Shown piece by piece: positions 37,101-50,800 of a stretch of 64,000 nt of DNA; position 1 is the first letter of the stretch, and every line of letters starts with the position of its first letter. The stretch covers positions 62,001-126,000 of the forward strand of contig JABVXV010000087.1 in NCBI GenBank assembly GCA_013365325.1. Reading direction: 5' to 3'. Origin of the DNA: Dipetalonema caudispina. Its lineage: Eukaryota > Nematoda > Chromadorea > Rhabditida > Onchocercidae. A program made the translations under genes and the position numbers. The notes beneath the pieces were generated by a model. That model was not told where the DNA came from and did not search any database. It worked only from the letters and a program-made list of their open reading frames with translations.

Positions 37101-40100
37101 AATTGCACTTTAAGCATCTATTTTTTTTTCATTGAACAATAATAGCACCCTAAATTTATTAATTTCCAGAATTTACGGCTACTATACTGTTAGCGATAGT
37201 TCTTAAAACTTTTCGAAATGAAAATAATCTTGAAATTTTTCAATCAGAAACTTCTCCAAACTAAATTAGATGATAAAAATTAAATGTTGTCGAATTCATG
37301 CAATGATATCTGAACATTAAAATTTGCTAGAAGGTTGCACTTATTTTATTGATATGGAAATTTGATTAATTCAATTACTTCAATTAAATTGAATTTGTGT
37401 TGTTCATTCTGTTTCATTCTTCATTTTGTTTTTAACCTGATAATCATCCAAGTTTTGCATTTCAAAATCTATGCTTCATAATGGGACTTCAAATTTCATC
37501 TATCATTAATACTTCCAATAGAATGAGCATGCTGCAATGATACGTAATATTCTTGAATTTATCTAATAAATCGTATTAAATATGTGTAGTTTTTTATCTG
37601 TTTATCCATGTGAATGTACCAGTTTGTACAGCACAAGGTTGAAGTAAATTTGACGGGAAACCCGGAACAAAACGTGAAGGGGTGTGGCAATGAAATGAGA
37701 AACAATTTTACCAATTCAAATGTGAAAATGATGATGACAACTGAAGACTTTTTTGAGGAAATGTAATGGGATAAATGAGTGAGTGAATTGCGGATGGAAT
37801 GCTGGATGAAATGAGGGAGATGAAGAAGGATGGCGAAGAAGATCCGTGAAAATAAAAATTACAATAACAGTACCCATATTATATCCCGGAAAATGCATAC
37901 ATGCATGGATTTTTTCGTATTGAGGGAATTGAATAAAATGAAAAATTTCTCAGGTTAGGACAATAGAGGAAGTATCAATAACAGCATTTTTAACTACCAT
38001 CCGGATCAACACCATTTCGGGGTAAACGAGGTAGAACAGGATTAAAGAGATTGAGGAGTAGGAAGGGAAATATTAAAACGTCATTGTTTCATACGCTTCA
38101 TTAACTGAACGGTATGATGATTTTTCTTTTATTTTTTTTATATTTTCTTCAAATCAAACAATCTTCTCAAGCTCTTAAATATCCTGAAAAATTCTTCCCA
38201 TTTTTTTTCTTTCTTTTTTCTTTTTTTTTTAAATCCGGCCTAAATAATAAATGAATATCATAACAGAAAAGATTGAATTAAAGAAATTTACTAATTATCA
38301 GGAATAGAAATGAAAAACACTTTCAGATTTGCACATTTCACATTTCAACATCGAAATAGTAGTGTTTTCTAATTCACTTTTTGTAACTCAAATTGACTAA
38401 ACTCTTTTGGATTTTAAAAAAGTGACTAGAAAGTTCGGATTTTCAGAAAATTTTTGATGGAAGTGATAAGAAAACTAAATTTCATGAAATGAATTAAACT
38501 CATGAGAGGATATTTGAACAAGTATGCATTACTTTTATAAATGCCTTTGATATTATCAATTTCAAGTTTCAAATATTTTTTAAGTAACGTTGTAGGAGAT
38601 TATTTCTCCTTTCAAATTGCTATTTGAAGAAGGAAATCAAAAATTTTTATGCAGAATCGATCAGTTGATCATTCTTCATCGTAATTTTTCAGTTTTGCAA
38701 CAAATCATTAAGTCTTCGCACTTTCAACGAAAGAAATAAAAATGCCTTAAAATTAGTAATATATCCTTCGTAGAGCAATAACTTCCGTTGGATATTTAGT
38801 TAATTCAAAATGAAATGAATGGATGAAACATTTTCCACTTAGTTGATCTCGTCTTTTCCTCAGGCAAGAGTGGTGGAACTGACAAATTTAATCTTTTTTA
38901 TTTTTTGTCTTTTATTCAAGGATAATTAATGAGTTTAATTTGGCCGATGAAAACGATAAATTGATAACAAAATTTGAAAATATTGCTTCCCTTCCTTTCA
39001 TGGTCATCATTCTTACAATCAGTCCTCTTCAATATGATCATATTAACATCATCCTAATCCGAATATCAACGTTGTCCCGAAAAAGTTCAATGAGCATAAT
39101 AGTGCCAACGTCTGGAGGAGTCACCCGTAGATTTGCGGGGAAAAAGGAATAAGGCATCAAAACTGTAACGGCATTCCTCCTTGGAGATAATGAAAACAAG
39201 GTCAATCGGTCAATGTTAAAACATTGGATAGGCTTTGCTCCTTGTTGTACCTGCCTTTACCACATCATACGGACGGATAGGATAAGATGGTAGCAACAAC
39301 ATCACTGATCCTCGTTCCCTATTTTCCCATAATTATTACCCACCAAAATGATTAAAATTTATGTTCCAAAACTTTGACGAATCCTACCATAGGAATTTCA
39401 TAGGTTGACCTAATTACATGATGGATATTTAAAAAGCAACGCTACATGTCACACATATAAGATGACAATTTACGACTATGATAAAGAAGTTATTTCAAAG
39501 AATTGCCAGTAAATCCTGAGGTGATAATTTTAGCAAAAAGTAATACTAAAAGGCATGCTGTATAAAATAAGCAACTTTAAGAGTTTGAATATAAGCTGAG
39601 TTGATAATTTGGAGGTTCATATCCTTGACCTCAACAACACTAAAAGTAAATTAACATTTTCATTCCAAGCAAAATGGGCATGTATCTTTTCCAAACATCT
39701 TTCGATTTGAATTTACATGATTCACAGGTGAATGCAAAGTCTCTCTTGATAAGAGCCAAGGATATCATTGAAAATTAAGCCAAGGATCAATAAAACATCA
39801 GCATACTATTCCCTCTTGTTTATGGAATATTTCTTCCGATATGATATTTTGTATCTCGAAATTATTCATATCTTTTCCCCGTTTCTTATTCTACTGCGGA
39901 ATGGAATAATATTTTAATGATATTTAATAAAAGAAAGGATCATAATTAACATATCAAACATTATCATTGATATAATTATCTCATCTATCACTACCACTAA
40001 ATAATCTGGTGGTATCCAGGAAGGATCATCACAGACGTTGTCGTTATTACTTCTGTTTCGATCATTTTTCAAAACTTCTGCTTAAATTATGGATGTTTAA

Positions 40101-43100
40101 ATTTGTTTTGATAGAAGACAAAGATGATAATTTGGAATCCAAAAGAAGAGAATTTTGATGGAAAATAAGGAGAGAGAAAGAAGAGAGGTAGAAGAATAAC
40201 GTAGAAGATACTTGCAGAAGAGATATGTAATTTCTAGGATTGCATCAATAAACATTCAACAATGCAATTACCTAAAAAAAGAACCGGAAAACCGCATTTT
40301 CCTCATCCATTCCCTTCCAAACACTTTCTGCTTTCTCTTTTTTTTTTCTTTTTCCAACAAAAACAAATTCACAGCTTCCTCAAATGATTCGTTGACGATG
40401 GCAACAATAACAGGTATTGAGCTTTTCAGGATTCTGATCAGAATTGGAGCAAGAATGGGAGGGTTAAGGAAGATACAAGGAAAGAGGAGGATAAGTGACT
40501 TTCGCCGAAGCGGAAATCTTACACTTCTTAAATTCTCCTAATTATTGATCAAAAAAAATTTTTTAATTTGACGATAATTCCCATGAAATTTCTATTATAT
40601 TTTGTTCAGAAAGAAGTGAACAAAGTGCAGAAAGATTTCAATAAAGACAGATAGATATGTACTCACAGTACTTTAACATTTATCTTATCCTCTTTAGAAG
40701 CTTATTTAAGGGAATATTTGGCATCTTAAACATTTCACTTGCTTAAATTAAATCCATCTGGCTTTAAGGCTATGAACTGTAGCACTTCATAACCTTGGAA
40801 ATTACATCCTGATCTACGATACCGATACAAGGTAACTCGAATATTCTTATCTAATTCAGCTTTTCTCGTGATTTATCGAAATTTTAATGGAAGAAATCAC
40901 TCAAAATATGATAGCAATATGAAAGGGAAGGATTATAATATGTAGTATTATTATTTTTCCTCTTCCGCTGGAAAAGGAGAAGGAATGTCATTTCTGCAAC
41001 AGTTCCTTCTCCCTGCAAAAAGAAGTGGGAAAGATGAATTATTCCGAAGTACATATAATACATACACATATGTACATATTTTAATGCGAAAATTATTAAA
41101 AACAGCTTTACTTAAATTTCGTAAATTCCCTCTTTTTTTTTCCTGAGATTCACAAAGGAAAACCTGTATTTTTCTATGTATCCTACGCCATTATCCAATT
41201 CCACTCTTTCCTCTTTCCACAATCATTTTTCTAAACAGGAAGAAAGGAACTGGAGATATATGAGGCGAATGAATAATCTTGATTTTTGAGTAGTTTATCG
41301 CTTATTTGCGCACCTTAACGCGGAAATCAAAATAGTAAAAGAGCTTTAAAATAAATTAAAATCTAAAAGAATGCAATATGGAAATGATGCCATAGATGGT
41401 TTAAAAAAAAAAAAAAAAAAAGCGATAATACAAAGTAAATGTCACATGCAATTTAGCACTCTTTACAGACTTTTACGACAAAAATAATTATCGGAAATGT
41501 ATTTAGACTTTTATTCGAAAGTGAAAGAATCAAAAATCCAACCTCTAAGCCATTGCCATGTGGCTAAAACTGATGATGAAGCTGGTGTTTGAGCAGTTGG
41601 AAAATGTGGCGGTATTGTCGCAGGCGAAGTTTCTGACTGAGATGTAATAGCAATATCATCATTAGCATAAGAAATACCAGTAGAAGGATCGAAATTGTAT
41701 GTTGCTACATTTTCTTGCACAATTCGTTGCTTAGCTAATAACTTATGAAGTAAGACCAAATTATCGTGCAACGATGACGATGCTGATTTCGGCTGCTACA
41801 AATATGATAAATTTTTCTTAAATTTTGTATTTTAACTGGGAATTCAATAGAAAATTTTCCTAAAAATTTTACTCAAAATTTATTGAACTATTTTTTTTTA
41901 TAAAAGTTTATGCGCATCATATATGAATTGAAGTTAAATTTATATTCATGCATTTTGCACCTAACTTTGCCAATGTTTAACCGAGTCAAAACATTCGTAG
42001 AAATTATCTGTCCTATAAAGGAACAAAAATATACCTAAGTAATCATATTATATTTTCAGTTTTATCTGTTCACCTTCCGGTTTTTTTTTTTTTTTTTTTT
42101 TATTTTCTTAACAAATTTTGACTGGAAAATTGACAGAACTCAGAAAAAATGAACCAAAAAATATTCTTCGAAAAACTCCTCAATAATTTTGGATCAAATT
42201 TTGATCGAAATATATACTTAAAATCAAGTATATGATGTATACGTATATTTCATAAAATTATATGTATATTGAACCCTAAGTAGATCTTAGAGAAGAATTA
42301 CTGAATTTTCGAAATCTCAATCTTATTCCGATCCTTTCTGCTCATAATAAGGCTTAAAAATGAAATTGATATAAGTCAATAAGTGAAGAGAAATTGCGGG
42401 ATGAAAAAATTTGAAGTTACCAAAAATTAAACTTTTAGCTCTTGCTTTCTAATTTGGAACAATTCAGAAATATATCCGAAGTGAGAGGATAAGAACAGTT
42501 AAAATAACCAAAAGATTACCTGATCAGGAAATAATGAAGGAGCAGACCACAAACATGCAGGTGCAGATGTACGTCGTGTCGAATTTGGATATCGAGCTCG
42601 CGGTCGTTCAATTCGCGGTTTTTTCTCATTCAGTGTTCTATCCTGACTACCCAAATTATTAGCACTGTTATTAGCGTAACTATTATTACATATATCTAGA
42701 TCATCGCCATCGAAAGAAGCTATTGGATCAAGGAATTTTGAACTTTGCAAAACTAATGATGGAGTAGTTGTAAGTGTTACCGGTCGTCGATGTTGTTGTT
42801 GAACAAGAGTGGAAGAATAGAGTGAAGATACCAAATGCTTGCTTTTCTCTTGGAAACTCTGCGAATCTTCTTCCTCCACTTCCGGAATTTTTTCCTGAAT
42901 ACTGTTTATCGAATTTGAATTGACACCACTATCCGACGAATTCTGAACCAATTTACAGGCAACAAAAGCATGACTTCGTCTCGAAATTTCAACTGGTACC
43001 GCAGAAAAGCGATGTTGAAATGATGAAAACTTCAGAAAACCCATATCCGGTATGGTTGTTGTCGTTGTCGATTGTTCCTTCTGCGTATCATCAAGCTGCT

Positions 43101-43425
43101 GGTAAGTAGTGCTTGATGGTTTTACATCATAATCATCATCATCATCATCACCATCATCATCATTCTCTTCGTCTTCTTTTGCTTCCTCCAACAACAAATG
43201 ACTTTCTCTTCTTTTGCTATTACTATTATCATTATTATTATTATTACTACTATCAACACTATCACCATTATCATTATTTGCCATATTATCAACTTCCTTC
43301 GCTGCTTCTGCTTTATTGATATCCTGATGATGGTGATGAGAAAGTGAAGGATTGAAACTTAGATCATGATAACATTTTAAAAGGTCTGTTGGTGACTGCC
43401 GTAATACAGGTTTTTCTATTTCCAT
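34135..43425 (-). CDS. E74/ELF-class ETS-domain transcription factor
   Basis: Sequence-specific DNA-binding factor of the ELF (vertebrate) / E74 (insect) branch. Coding exons on the minus strand: 43425-42520, 41795-41543, 35941-35702, 35444-35295, 35093-34901, 34649-34571, 34281-34135; 1968 nt, 655 aa, phases consistent. The ETS domain is at about 518-606: [30 protein letters not shown], then [18 protein letters not shown] and DGQRLVYQF. The ending FMDVPKE resembles insect E74 more than lineages such as ETS1 or ERG. The N-terminal exon of 302 codons is low-complexity: Asn runs, an acidic run of about ten Asp (near 43130-43160), and Ser/Gln-rich stretches, suggesting a disordered activation region. 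A basic RRKSRE motif lies just before the ETS domain. The 3' coding tail after the ETS domain is short. The initiator is the first ATG of the long exon; an upstream 5' UTR exon is possible. Confidence 0.9.
35942..41542 (-). other. Long second intron of the ETS gene
   Basis: A 5.6-kb intron with phase 1 on both sides, placed between the N-terminal region and the exons that carry the ETS domain. It is a likely home for an internal promoter, since a candidate alternative first exon with a phase-1 donor lies at 39251-39302. A second ATG-plus-phase-1-donor arrangement is at about 37866-37890. A-run at 41402-41420. No other gene was recognised. Confidence 0.6.
39251..39302 (-). other. Candidate alternative first exon of the ETS gene
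   Basis: On the minus strand an ATG at 39302 opens 17 codons ([17 protein letters not shown]) and ends in phase 1 at the donor GTACAAC. The next ETS exon (35941-35702) needs exactly phase 1, so a shorter isoform lacking the 386-residue acidic N-terminal region could be made. Its surroundings are less AT-rich than the rest of the intron. No promoter motif was identified. Confidence 0.3.
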
Positions 43426-44878
43426 ATCACTTTCCCACAGAGGGAAATTTCAGGTAATCTAATACAGTATATATTAGAAGGCACTTCAAGCAATTATTTT
43501 GTTGCTATCGATAGGTAAATCACAATGGAAGATATAATTCAGTCTCAATCATTACCAAAGTGTAAACCGGTTAATGTCAAGTTAATAAATTTAAAAAGTA
43601 TTGCAGTTTTTAATTACCAATTTTAGGGATAAATTATGGCAGTCAGTGAATTAATGAAAATTACGGAATATTTTTGGGAAAGCTTTCAGGAATACAAATA
43701 AATGCAGGATATAGCAAAATAACGTTGATGGTCAGAAAAGAAATTTAAATGCTTAAACAAATATTGGCGTTTTTTTTTTTTTTTCTTTCCGGAAATGTGA
43801 TTTCTCCCTTTTAAATGATGCCAAAAAGTTAATAGAAACTTTGTGACAACGTGATATATCTGAGTGTAAAAAATAGGATAGTTATGAATGTTATCAGAAA
43901 CACCGCTCAGTGATTTAGTAGCAGGGAATAGATAATTTGATGACTAGTGATTTCCATCATCATCACCGCTAATAGCATCACCGAGATCACCGAGAAAAGG
44001 ATAGTACGAAAATTTTGCAAGGTACAAAGCACCGGTGGGTCTCGTCTTGTAGTAAAATACACAGATAGTTATGGAGGGAGAAGGAAAATGATGCCCGCCC
44101 TCAGCAGGATAGGAGTGACCAGGACTGCCGAGGACCACTCCCCTTTTGCTACAGAAGATTTAGTGACCGATACCGGATTTCATGCCCCCGGCAGCAGCAA
44201 TACATTGGGAAATACACTATTCATACTTCCCTCCTGTATTTTGTTTGTCTTGCTGTGAACAGTTCGGATACCATCATTACCTCTGTATATTACCAATACC
44301 AGTAGTTTTCGAGGGTTGCAAGACGGAAAATGGAGGAGAGAGGCGGAGAGAGAAAGAATGCGAGAAAGAGGAGGGGAAATGTTGCAAAATCAACGGCAAA
44401 AGGAGTCTCTGTCCAATACTCAAATGGATCATATCGTCAACGAGAATAAATCGTGACCATTGGTTACTTGAAATACTTCTTAGTGATTTATTTTCTTTCA
44501 TCTTCCTTCAACTTTAGCACTAACATTTATTTGCTCCAAAATATTTGATAGTAGTGAAGAATGTACAGTTTTAAATTTGTTTCGCTTCAAGTTCAAAAAG
44601 TAAACAAATACTTGTTGATTTTGATTCAGTTGGTTGGTTGATCTATCGAATGTTTGCGTCATTCTCATGTCGTGAGCTTCTTCTCTCTTTAGAATGATCT
44701 CAGGGTTGTTCATTTCATTTCTTCTTTTCATTTTCTCTTCCTTTCATTCTTCATCACCATTAGTTTGTTCAAATTTCAAATATGAAACGCTACTCTCTTA
44801 CTCTAACGTTTCCTTTGTTTTCTTCTTTTATCTCGTTTAAATTCTTCAATTTTTCTCGTTTTTTCTTTCTCTTCTCGA
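43426..44878. other. ETS gene upstream region / AASDH 3' flank
   Basis: Between the AASDH stop (44879) and the ETS start (43425), both genes on the minus strand. 43900-44450 is less AT-rich than average and has overlapping open frames on both strands but no recognisable protein. Promoter or 5' UTR sequence of the ETS gene is the simplest reading. A T-rich run lies near 43771-43784. Confidence 0.5.
44526..44531 (-). terminator. Probable poly(A) signal of AASDH
   Basis: AATAAA on the minus strand about 350 bases downstream of the AASDH stop codon; a second one lies at 44487-44492. Confidence 0.4.
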
Positions 44879-47800
44879 TTAAAATGAAAAATAAAAGCAC
44901 CGTATACGATCATCACGACTTCCAATCAAAGCACGATAAGGAACAATTGTCGTTTTACTACTACTATTACTACTACTATTGCTATCATTGCTGTTACTAC
45001 TGTCACTTCCGTCCATTTTCAAAATTCGCACACCACCGAAAGTTTCGCCGGGTACTCTTAAAACTTCGACAATATCCATTGTAGGAATTCCCGCATCCAT
45101 AGTATTTTTCTTCATCATATCTCTCAATCCTTTGATTGCTAGCAAAGTACCGGAAGAATCCTGAATAAAAACGTATCCTTCATTATTCAGAATTTCGGGT
45201 GGTCGTAGAAACGATCCTACTCCATCAATTCGTATGTACCAGAGCAGTTGAAGAGTATCTGTCTGTAACAGGAACAGTGAAGAAGCTTGAGTTACAATGA
45301 TCGCTACGTTAGAATTACTGCTGTCATCCGAAAATAGTACTGGTGCTGCGAAAATACACTCCCGAATATCATATTGATACATCTGAAATGAAATTTCTAG
45401 AAAATCCAAATTTGAAACTTAAAGTAAAATGCTGTTAAAATTTATCTTTTAGAAGCGGATATCGGGGCAAAAAATTGACAGTTCTCTGAATGACGAGTTA
45501 TAACTAGAGATATGAAGTTTGAAGAGCTATTTAATTGTCAAATTTTAAGAATTTCCAATTTACTTCTTCAGATAATTCAAAAATCTTCACGATTAGTTAT
45601 TACGAGTAACTGTGATGATAGCACTAGCACTTTCATTTTTTTTTTATGTGTTTCAATCATTCCGCTCCGCTCTATTTGCCAGAACTTCCAGTATAATGCT
45701 TTGAATTACTTCAAACTGACGGCAAAACGTTGCCAGAAAAGAGAATCTGCTAAAAAAAAAAAAAAAAAAAAGAAAAAATTAAAGAAAGATGAGAATTCCA
45801 AGAAGAGGAAAATTTGGTAAAGGATGGTAAATATTTAGAAGTTTTAATGTTTCTAAAATAGATAGAAGTATAAAAAAAAAAAGAGTTGAAGAGGATGTAA
45901 ATGAGAGAAAAAGTCTAGACAGGGTTAGTAGAAAAAATCGTGACAAAACAGATGATTTTCAGAAAATTCAATCATTATTTTGTGAGTCCGACATTTCAAA
46001 AGAAGGAATGAGCATAATAAGAGGAAAAGAGAGGGAGAGAGAGATGAAGGAAAAAGAAGAGAAAACAGTATAGTTAATGCTAATGGATCAACTTTCATTC
46101 ACTATACAAACAAAATTTCAAAAAAGAAGAAATATAATGATTGTCACGAAAGGCGTGAAAAACGGATGAACAACTATCGGAGGAATGCATACGCCTGAAA
46201 ATGACGTAGAAGGGATAGGAGAAGATGGACGAAGTGATGTTTGTTTGTCGTTGCGCCTAGAAAAATTCAAGGATGGATAGAGTCAAATATTGTCATAGAC
46301 AAATAATCCATGTATCATACATGCCTTTTATTTGTCGTAAAGGTGAATTGATACATGAAGTTTTTGCCATCTATTTTTTGATGATTGAAGCAGACAACAA
46401 CGAGTCAATCCAAACAACAATTAATCCCATCCTCTCAGTATCTGTTTCCAAAATTTGATACATTCGAATAGATCTATCCCAGTAAACGGAACAACTTCAA
46501 TTTTTAGTAGTAAGAAAAGTGTTAGGAGAGATATGAATTTTGACCATTCGATAAAAAAAACTAAGATAACGTTTAGAAGAAATTAAATTTTTAGAGGAAA
46601 TTTTCATGATAAGTTATTAGCTTCCTAACAAATCTAGAGTAAAATATCTAACAATTGTATATTTCATGTACCATGAAATTATGTAGACAGTGGGTTTACA
46701 TAAACATGGGAAAATTGAACACTGCATTAAGTGAAAAGTGTAAAGAGACATCTCATCCGTAAATAAAAAAGTTTAAAAAAAAAAAAAAGAAAAACACGCA
46801 CAATATGTCCAGTTCTTGTATCGCATAGTGTTACAAGTCCTTTAACATTCACAACCAGTACACAGTTAGGTTCTATAATGCATAAATTTGCGAATATAGG
46901 TGCAGCTAATTGAATTTTCCATAAAATATTACCAGTATCCTGAAATAGAAAATTACTTATTTAGCAAAATTACTCATTATAATTTAATTCATATTTTGAT
47001 ATAATATGTTAGATTTAAACTAGTACATAAAACACTAGCACATAAAACGTATGCATTAAATCAAATATTTAAATTATCAACTTCCATATTTGTTTAATAT
47101 TTTTATTCAATAAAAGTATGTGCCAGCGAGTAAATTTACGTCAAAGATTCTTTTTCATTAATCAAAAAAAAAATATAATTGTTCTGCTGAAATAATATCT
47201 CTTCCCATAATCGCCATATTATCATAATTCAATATGTGAGAAGTTCCATTTATTTCATAAAGGTATGTAAAAAAGAAGGATGCAAATTTTTATGGATACT
47301 AAAAACTGACTTTTCCTTAAGGACTGTTCGCCGCCACTTCAATAAAATTTTTATAATATAAAAGCTTCCTAAGCGTTCCGGAAAAAATAGATTTATAACC
47401 AATGAGAGCCTATTTTGCCAGCTTTCCGACTATATAATGCAAAAAATTGTATGTATAGGGTATTTGAAATCATCAAAATTTTAAGCTACAGAAATTCAAG
47501 TTATTTTTGAAATACAGCTGTTTTTACTTGAACTCAATAACTTTAAAACCAAGAAATAAAACTTTAAGTTACAGTAATGCAAGTTACTCTTGATAAAAAT
47601 TATTATTGGATAATTTGATTACAAACAGTGATATCTTTTATTCACTCATTCTACTCACTTCATTAACGATTCTTTAGCATCATCAATGCAATTTTTCAGA
47701 TGATAAGTAATAAAGCCAGTACAACTTGTCAAAAAACAAATGATTCAAGTTGTCCAGAAAATGCTCATATCCAACTATCATAATCATACAGATACATCCA

Positions 47801-50800
47801 TAATAAAATTTTCTTTTCAAATTAAAAAAAAAGAAACTATCTTACTCTCAGCCTGTAATTCGAAAGTCAAGAAAATATACAAAAGATGAAAAAAAAAATG
47901 TCATCCTATTATACATAATCATTTCTTGAAATCAAACATGATAATAGCATTCAGACGAGACAAAAGATTACAAAAATTATTAGAACTTACTAATTCGACA
48001 CCAAAAAATTCTCCTCGCAAAGTGGCACACAATACAATTGTACCAATAAGTACAGGTGATGATAGAATACTACCGTCACAGACAATCTTCCATAGCATCG
48101 TGTGGTTCTAAAAAGAAATGAAATGCAAGTGAAGATATAACCGATCACATAAAGGAGTAATTAATTAAACGTCTGAAGCTATTAGGATCCCAAATTGGAG
48201 TAGTCATGATATTATGGATGTGTATGCTGTTGGATCCGAGGATTGTCACATAGATACTTTCATCTCATCGATTACCTTCAAGTTTGTTGTAAATTTGTTT
48301 CATTCATCAGTTATCTATCATCTTTGATTAATGAAGAACTTAGAATTCCTTTCTCATCTATATTACTCCAACAAAATCCATCTTCTACATCAAAGAATTA
48401 ACAACGAAAGAGTTTTCGGTCACTTAAAAGCATCACAAGAAATTGATATGATGATATGCGTTCCATCTTTTATCAAATAACTCACCTTAATATCAAGAAA
48501 ATAGAGACATTTATCATGTGAACCAAATAAGCACTTATCTCCTGCATCAATAAGTACAGGAGATGATTTAATGATATTTCCTGTGGCAAATTTCCATATT
48601 AAATGTCCACTCTTCTCATCCAGAAAATACAGATAACCATCGTAACAGCCTAGAAGATATCAAAATGATTTCTTTCCACATGGATTATTACATGAACGAG
48701 GAAGGAACAGTCCTGGAAAAATTTTATGACCTTATCTGAACTATTTTAAGTGAGTCCAAATATAGCGGAAAGGGTAGAATGTGAGCAGAAGTATTCTCAA
48801 TAAAACGGAACAAAGTGAATTTCAATTGAATTCTAAAAGCAACAGATAACAAGGAATATGATAGGTTCAAATCCCATGATTGATAACTAGTAACATTTAA
48901 ACATACGGCTTATTTATAACACAATCCTTTCTTTGTTTGACAAATAAGCATCCATTCAATAGGAAATTTTTTTGTGGAATCTGAAATGCTCATAAATGGG
49001 AATGAAGATAAGAGATAAATAATTAAAGAAGAAAAACAAACCCATAGCAACGATACCGTTTCGGCAACAAGCAGTCGCTTCAATTCGTCCACCAATCTGA
49101 ACTTCCCATTTCTTAGTTCCATCTAAAGATAACGAAACAAATCGTCCAGAATGTGATCCCAGAAAAATTGAGCTGCAAAAATATGCCATCATTATCTTGT
49201 ATTGCAGATCTGAATTTTTCTCATAAAAAACTCGAAGTTAAGAAATATTTGTAAAATTTGATAAATTCATACCCATTTTCGATTACAGGCGTTGCATCGA
49301 TGCATTTCCCCAAATCATATTCCCACAATAGCTTAACATTAATGGAATTTTTTATTGGCCTTGTACGAACTTCTCGCACATGTATAGTACTCCTTTCTCG
49401 AATATTTTGATTAAAATCAAGCGCATCCAAAAATCCAGCAATCGTTCCGGTATCCGAAAGAAGATATTGCAGAAGTGGAAAATTACGTTGCTTCAAAAGA
49501 TGTTCCGTTTTCAGAGCCAATTCAGCTGCATGTGATGAATCCAAACCCAAATTTTTGAACGTCATTTGATGATCGATTTTTAAATTTATTTCTACAAAAA
49601 AATACTGTAAATTATCACATAAAATGTATGACTACATCAATTTACATATTGCGTGCTCACTTTTTATAGGATTCTATGTATAAAATTCTTAGCGTAAATG
49701 AAAATAAACTAATTTAATTTAAGGATTGTTCAGAAATTTAAACAAAACTGCTACGAAAAACTTGTAAGATATAAACATAGTAAACTATAAGAAGGTATAT
49801 GTTACATACATAATGAAGAAGGAAAAGAAAAAAGAAGGTTGAAGGAATAAAAAAAAAAGGAACTGTTTAGACTTTAGTTGATTTTTCCATTTTCAGCTTC
49901 TATTTTTCCGCATTCCCATTCATTCTGTTCTTCATTAGATTTAGTTAACTCTTATCATTGAAATATCATTAATTAAAGTCAAATATGTTAAAATAATAAA
50001 AGAACTTACTAAAATTTTCAAATAATTTACTTAAATCTTCCATTGTAAAAACCAAATTTTTCTGCTCGAAAATTTGCATTAATTTTCGGCGATCAACTTT
50101 TCCTAAAGATATATTGTTGTATGTGAATGGTTTGATTGTTATAATCATGAATTTCTTGTCGAAGATAAACTATGTTTAAAGATCGATCATTTTCAATCAT
50201 TTATCGCTTCTTCTGTCTAAAATTATAAAGAGCGATAAAATATTTCATTATCTACCAACCATTTCTCGTTACTGGCCAATTGTCCACCAAAATGATTATC
50301 AATGGCAATGCTATAGCCAACTTTTCGCATAAATCAATTTGCATAGTTACACTATTTTTGATATGTACAAATAATAAGATAGACTGTTGACGTCGTAATG
50401 CTAGAGCAGATTGAATATCATCATATTCTTCTGCTTTTCGTGCTAATCCTGATAAGCTTATATTGATCCCACTAATTTTTTGCTGAAAAATAACAATGCC
50501 TTAAAATAATCGTATAGATTACAAGAATTATTCGATACTTATACTATCAGATGAATTCTTCTCATAGAATACCGTTCGTTTGTTTTGCTAAAAATTATTT
50601 CTCAAATTGTTGAAATTTTCATAGCCTGTACTCTGTTATAGGATCAAAATAATGTCTTTACGTTCATGACCTTGAAAATAAAATGCTCCAGTAGATTTTT
50701 TTGCAAAAATTATTGGTGAGATAGGTAAAGGATGCAAAATAGCTCATGCAAAATTATTATGAACTCTGGAATTCCATAAAAAAGTTGCTGGAATCAATTG

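Noticed and set aside
42499..42519. Continuation of the ETS first exon for six more codons to a stop
   Set aside because: A clear GTAATC donor ends the exon at 42520 in phase 0 and the next exon continues correctly; the extra codons are intron.
43113..43319. Plus-strand ORF rich in His and Tyr
   Set aside because: It is the antisense shadow of the Asp/Asn-rich first exon of the ETS gene.
48861..48880. tRNA B-box-like motif (GGTTCAAATCCC)
   Set aside because: No A box, anticodon arm or acceptor stem could be built around it.
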